The notes beneath the pieces are model-generated. The model had not been told where the DNA came from and did not search any database. It saw only the letters and a list, made by a program, of their open reading frames with translations. A stretch of DNA of 64,000 nucleotides from Ruminococcaceae bacterium HV4-5-B5C. GTDB taxonomy: Bacteria; Bacillota; Clostridia; Oscillospirales; Acutalibacteraceae. A program made the position numbers and the translations under genes. Of the stretch, positions 61,014 through 64,000 are shown piece by piece. Within the stretch, counting starts at the first letter, position 1; every line of letters starts with the position of its first letter. The stretch spans positions 296,257-360,256 of the forward strand of contig FXYJ02000004.1 of assembly GCA_900184925.1 (NCBI GenBank), written 5' to 3'.

Positions 61014-61042
61014 ATTATAATACTTGTGCACTATGCTGTCAA
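61014..61042 (-). promoter_or_regulatory. Consensus promoter of the amine-catabolism operon
   Basis: On the minus strand TTGACA (61037-61042), 17 bases, TATAAT (61014-61019), a perfect consensus; the spacer contains TGCACAA (61024-61030), one of the boxes near the regulator gene. Confidence 0.85.
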
Positions 61043-61088
61043 TAGGTTTCTTAAAAAAATAAAAACGGCGTTGTTTAGTGCTCTCAAC

Positions 61089-61646
61089 TTACGTCTTCCT
61101 CCATGCAAAAACCACAAGGAAGCGCAAAGGTGTGTCTCCGGGATTTTTGTAGGAATGCGATCGATCCGACTGAAACCGGATCGCGTCCCCCTGAGAGAGA
61201 GAAAAGCTCTCGCTTCCCAAATCAAGAGACAGCCGGCCCTCTTCCACAATCAGATATTCCATTGTCTGTTCCCCGTGAGAAACGCAGGGGTAAACACACC
61301 CCGGCTGAACGCAGATAGAGTATATTTCAAAGTTACGGTCCTGCTCATATGGGAAATAAGTAAAAGCCTGATAGCAGCCCTTCTCTTCTTTTGCCGGAGA
61401 AATCGACTGTCCCCGAATCAGGTAGCTCTCATCCGGCGGCGATGAAATCAGTTCCATGAAATTGACGCGAAGTCCACTGGTTATTTTCCCCAGAGTTGCA
61501 AGCGTCGGGTTCACTTCGCCCCGTTCAATCTGCCCGAGCATGCTTTTGCTGATTCCTGTTTCAATCGCGACATTGTCAAGGCTCATCTGTTTCCTTTTCC
61601 GGATTCTTCGTAAATTGATTGATACATTTTCGTTTAAATAATCCAA
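61089..61646 (-). CDS. XRE-cupin transcriptional regulator (PuuR-like)
   Basis: The 185-residue protein has an N-terminal helix-turn-helix (about 8-62; MSLDNVAIETGISKSMLGQIERGEVNPTL) and a C-terminal cupin domain (about 110-182; VYPCVSHGEQTMEYLIVEEGRLSLDLG), which may bind a small ligand or metal. This architecture is typical of regulators of polyamine and amino-acid catabolism. I chose TTG 61646, 6 bases after GGAGGG. TTGTGC-type boxes lie in its own leader and in the operon promoter, so it probably represses both. Confidence 0.93.
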   Translation of the reverse strand: MDYLNENVSINLRRIRKRKQMSLDNVAIETGISKSMLGQIERGEVNPTLATLGKITSGLRVNFMELISSPPDESYLIRGQSISPAKEEKGCYQAFTYFPYEQDRNFEIYSICVQPGCVYPCVSHGEQTMEYLIVEEGRLSLDLGSESFSLSQGDAIRFQSDRSHSYKNPGDTPLRFLVVFAWRKT

Positions 61647-61660
61647 ATGAATCCCTCCAC

Positions 61661-61714
61661 TGTGCATTTTATCGCACAATTTGGCTTTTTCGGATTGTAT
61701 TGTATCCTGCACAA
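61661..61714. promoter_or_regulatory. Repeated TGTGCA/TGCACA boxes ahead of the regulator gene
   Basis: TGTGC and GCACA lie as an inverted pair at 61661-61678, and TGCACAA recurs at 61708-61714. The same box is inside the operon promoter (61024-61030). These are candidate operators of the XRE-cupin regulator. Confidence 0.5.
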
Positions 61715-61980
61715 ATTGTATTTTCCATCTCCGATTTTATCATATATCGCGGCGAAATAATTCCTTTATCGCTTGAATTGAAAAAGAATCGCCCGGTCAG
61801 CCTTTATGAAATATTATATTACAAAACTTTCATATTTGTTCTTTTCCGTTTACAGTTTTCTTGATTTTTGGCCGGTCGGAAGTACGCTCTTTTAATCTTG
61901 CCGATTTGCGGGCCAAACCTTTTGGTTCTGTAAAACCGCGGCTGGTATGCCAGCCAGGTTGACCGGCACAACGTAAATTC

Positions 61981-62009
61981 TTGAATTCCGAAAACACGAA
62001 GACTATAAT
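61981..62009 (+). promoter_or_regulatory. Promoter of the PhzF-family gene
   Basis: TTGAAT (61981-61986), 17 bases, TATAAT (62004-62009); leader of about 93 bases. The rest of the 61715-62108 gap shows no gene. Confidence 0.65.
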
Positions 62010-62108
62010 GAGGGCAAAACACAAATTGAAAGACACCGTCCTTTGGGGCGGGATGACGGCATCCTTTGTCTGCAATAAAAATCAGGAGCTTTGAGCGGGA
62101 GATTCTAC

Positions 62109-63011
62109 ATGAAAAACAGATATCGTGTTTATCAAATTGATTCATTTACGCAAGAAAAGTTAACAGGGAATCCTGCCGGTGTAGTTACAAACGCAGACGG
62201 TCTGTCTGACCTTCAGATGCAGAAAATCGCGCGTGAGCTGAATAATTCAGAAACAGCTTTCCTTTTCCGCCCTGATGACGACACTTACGACGTAAAGGTC
62301 CGTTTTTTTACGCCAACCAGCGAAGTCCCGATCTGCGGTCATGCGACAATCGCCGCGCACTACGCAAGAGCAGTGGAAAATCATTTCGGAACTACGAGGG
62401 TACTGCAAAAGACAGGTGCAGGCATTCTTCCTGTCGACATTATACAGGAGAATGACGATTATAAAATTATCATGACTCAGGGAAAGCCAGAAGTAAATGA
62501 TGCGCTCCCGGTTGGAGCACAGCAGGCTCTGATTACAGCGTTGGGAATTGGCCCAGAGAACCTGATCGAAAGATGCCCGATTGCAATTGCCTCAACCGGG
62601 CATTCCAAGGTAATGGTCGGCATAAAAGGCATCGGTTTGCTTCACAGTTTGCAGCCCAGCTCGGACGGTCTTATCAAACTCAGCAGCGAAATCGGATGCA
62701 ACGGTTACTATGTTTTTACCATGAATGAAAATGAAACGCCAATGATACACGGAAGAATGTTTGCTCCTGCCATCGGGATTAAAGAAGACCCCGTAACCGG
62801 TAACGCAAACGGACCCCTCGGTGCTTACCTCGTCCATTATGGACTGGTGAAACATAACGGAGCTTTTCTCTCCTTTTATGCAGTGCAGGGCGAAGCGATC
62901 GGCCGGACAGGCACGATGGAGGTACGGGTGAAAATTGAAAAAGGTCAGCCGGCAGAGGTTCAAATCGTCGGTAACGCGGTTATCTCTTTTTTCACAGAAC
63001 TTACGCTGTAG
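62109..63011 (+). CDS. PhzF-family isomerase/epimerase-fold protein
   Basis: The 300-residue protein belongs to the PhzF family (diaminopimelate-epimerase fold), cofactor-free isomerases acting on compounds such as DHHA. YQIDSFTQEKLTGNPAGVV at the start, the conserved glutamate in LNNSETAFLF (about 45), TSEVPICGHATIAAHY (about 70-85) and EDPVTGNANGPLGAYLV (about 225-240) are signatures; most chromosomal members have no known substrate. ATG 62109 follows GGGAG by 7 bases. A methyltransferase gene follows 74 bases later, but no phenazine genes are near. Confidence 0.94.
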   Translation: MKNRYRVYQIDSFTQEKLTGNPAGVVTNADGLSDLQMQKIARELNNSETAFLFRPDDDTYDVKVRFFTPTSEVPICGHATIAAHYARAVENHFGTTRVLQKTGAGILPVDIIQENDDYKIIMTQGKPEVNDALPVGAQQALITALGIGPENLIERCPIAIASTGHSKVMVGIKGIGLLHSLQPSSDGLIKLSSEIGCNGYYVFTMNENETPMIHGRMFAPAIGIKEDPVTGNANGPLGAYLVHYGLVKHNGAFLSFYAVQGEAIGRTGTMEVRVKIEKGQPAEVQIVGNAVISFFTELTL

Positions 63012-63085
63012 ATGCAGCTTATTCTGTTCCCCTTTCGAATTGCGTATTCAAAAAGAAGGTTTAAGAAGAAGGAAGGTGCCAGCCG

Positions 63086-63895
63086 ATGATTAACAGCAAA
63101 ATTGATAATGGAAAAGCGTTTAACTGGGGAAAAACATCAAGAGATTATGCAAAATTCCGCGATATTTATCCTGAACAATTTTACCAGAAGATTGTTGACC
63201 TTGGGTTATGTGTAGACGGACAATCCGTGCTGGATCTGGGCACCGGTACGGGAGTTTTACCGCGCAACATGGTTAAATTCGGAGCAAAATTTACAGGTGC
63301 AGACATCTCGGAAAATCAAATAAAAGAAGCGAGGAGGCTTTCCGAGGAAGCAGGTATGAAGATTGACTATGTTGTCTCATCTGCCGAAAGCATAAATTTC
63401 GCTGATCATTCTTTTGACGTCATCACAGCCTGCCAATGTTTTATGTATTTTGATAAGGCTGTTGTCTTACCCAAAGTACACCGCCTGCTCAAAGATAACG
63501 GTCATTTTTGTATTTTGTTTATGGCATGGCTGCCTGATGAAAGTAAAATAGCCAAAAAGAGCGAAGATCTGGTCTTAAAATATAATCCATACTGGACAGG
63601 CGGACATATGAAACGCTTTTCGCTTACAGCACCGGAGTGGTCAAAGGAATTGTTTGAAGTTGAAAATATCGTTTCATTTGATTTGAATGTTCACTTTTCC
63701 AGGGAAAGCTGGCATGGCCGTATGAAAGCGTGCCGCGGGATCGGCGCATCATCGCTCAGCGCCAACGAAATCGCCCAATGGGAAAAAGAGCATTTAGCCT
63801 TTTTATCAGGAGAACCGGAAACATTTGATATTTTGCACTATGCAACGATTCTCAATTTACGGAAACGCCCATTAGGAATCGAATCGGTCTTCTGA
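63086..63895 (+). CDS. Class I SAM-dependent methyltransferase
   Basis: The 269-residue protein has the SAM motif VLDLGTGTGVLPRNM (about 48-62), the acidic loop TGADISENQIKEA (about 68-80), and VVSSAESINFADHSFDVITACQCFMYFD (motifs II-III, about 95-122). This is the UbiE/Methyltransf_11 type; the substrate cannot be read from the sequence. GGAAGG lies about 9 bases before the ATG. It may be co-transcribed with the PhzF gene upstream. Confidence 0.93.
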   Translation: MINSKIDNGKAFNWGKTSRDYAKFRDIYPEQFYQKIVDLGLCVDGQSVLDLGTGTGVLPRNMVKFGAKFTGADISENQIKEARRLSEEAGMKIDYVVSSAESINFADHSFDVITACQCFMYFDKAVVLPKVHRLLKDNGHFCILFMAWLPDESKIAKKSEDLVLKYNPYWTGGHMKRFSLTAPEWSKELFEVENIVSFDLNVHFSRESWHGRMKACRGIGASSLSANEIAQWEKEHLAFLSGEPETFDILHYATILNLRKRPLGIESVF

Positions 63896-63930
63896 AACGA
63901 ATTTTGCAAAACCTGTTTCAAGCAGTCATG

Positions 63931-64000
63931 ACCGCCCGTAAAACGGGCGGCTTGAATAACAGCCCTATAAGGGCATAATACCAGCGACACCTAAAGGTGC
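63931..64000. repeat. Series of short hairpins at the right edge
   Basis: CCGCCCGTAAAACGGGCGG, GCCCTATAAGGGC and CACCTAAAGGTG follow one another within 70 bases, each with a short AT-rich loop. The first may end the methyltransferase transcript; the rest runs out of the window. Confidence 0.5.

Noticed and set aside
62109..63895. Phenazine or secondary-metabolite cluster from PhzF plus methyltransferase
   Set aside because: PhzF-family proteins are widespread in genomes without phenazines and no other biosynthetic gene is here.

Overview
The window is a stretch of a Gram-positive, anaerobe-type chromosome, most likely Bacillota, class Clostridia, probably in or near the Oscillospiraceae/Ruminococcaceae. 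The supporting signs are strong GGAGG ribosome sites, sigma-A type promoters, intrinsic terminators, a tryptophan T-box, a transketolase split in two genes, a surface protein with an NPKTGD sorting signal, and catabolic genes of the Fe-ADH and split-operon type. Most of the window is moderately GC-rich. The part from the tRNA-Leu gene (13873) to about 16.5 kb is clearly AT-richer and looks accessory.

Layout. 1-7.1 kb: tail of an unidentified gene, then mnmA with a NifS/IscS-type cysteine desulfurase (tRNA 2-thiouridine synthesis), a membrane dipeptidase, a DMT permease, and on the minus strand an xpaC-telA pair. 7.2-13.6 kb: a minus-strand operon of class III aminotransferase, double-domain class II aldolase, MFS permease, TetR regulator and FGGY kinase, behind a promoter that abuts a TetR-like operator; it looks like a catabolic route for an unidentified amino-polyol or amino-sugar. 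13.8-21.8 kb: tRNA-Leu(CAA), a membrane protein, a cold-shock protein with an attenuator-like leader, very small genes, five 13-bp tandem repeats, a beta-helix-like surface protein, an alanine-racemase-family protein, an HsmA-like protein and a self-regulated TetR plus exported protein. 21.8-24.8 kb: an HPr-like protein without the active histidine, methylglyoxal synthase and the two transketolase halves. 24.8-31.7 kb: a complete trpE-trpGD-trpC-trpF-trpB-trpA operon under a tryptophan T-box, with trpG and trpD fused.

31.8-40.5 kb: a DegV protein, then two MBOAT/SGNH O-acyltransferase modules on the minus strand, facing a family 2 glycosyltransferase and UDP-galactopyranose mutase on the plus strand; together they suggest an O-acylated, galactofuranose-containing surface polysaccharide. 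40.6-51.2 kb: stress and efflux genes, namely an ABC exporter behind a palindromic operator, a BlaI/BlaR1-like pair with its operator in its own promoter, a MacB-like ABC pair divergent from a TetR-MFS efflux pair.

51.2-61.7 kb: a ten-gene minus-strand cluster holding a cupin-HTH regulator, two class III aminotransferases, a PotABCD-type importer, an APH-fold kinase, an SDR and an iron alcohol dehydrogenase. I read it as import and breakdown of a polyamine-like or hydroxylated amine, possibly by kinase plus PLP phospho-lyase chemistry. Its consensus promoter carries a repeated TTGTGCA-type box and is followed by a long leader with a terminator-like hairpin. This cluster and the 7-13.6 kb operon are the best candidates for undescribed pathways. 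The window ends with a PhzF-family gene, a methyltransferase and a group of short hairpins.
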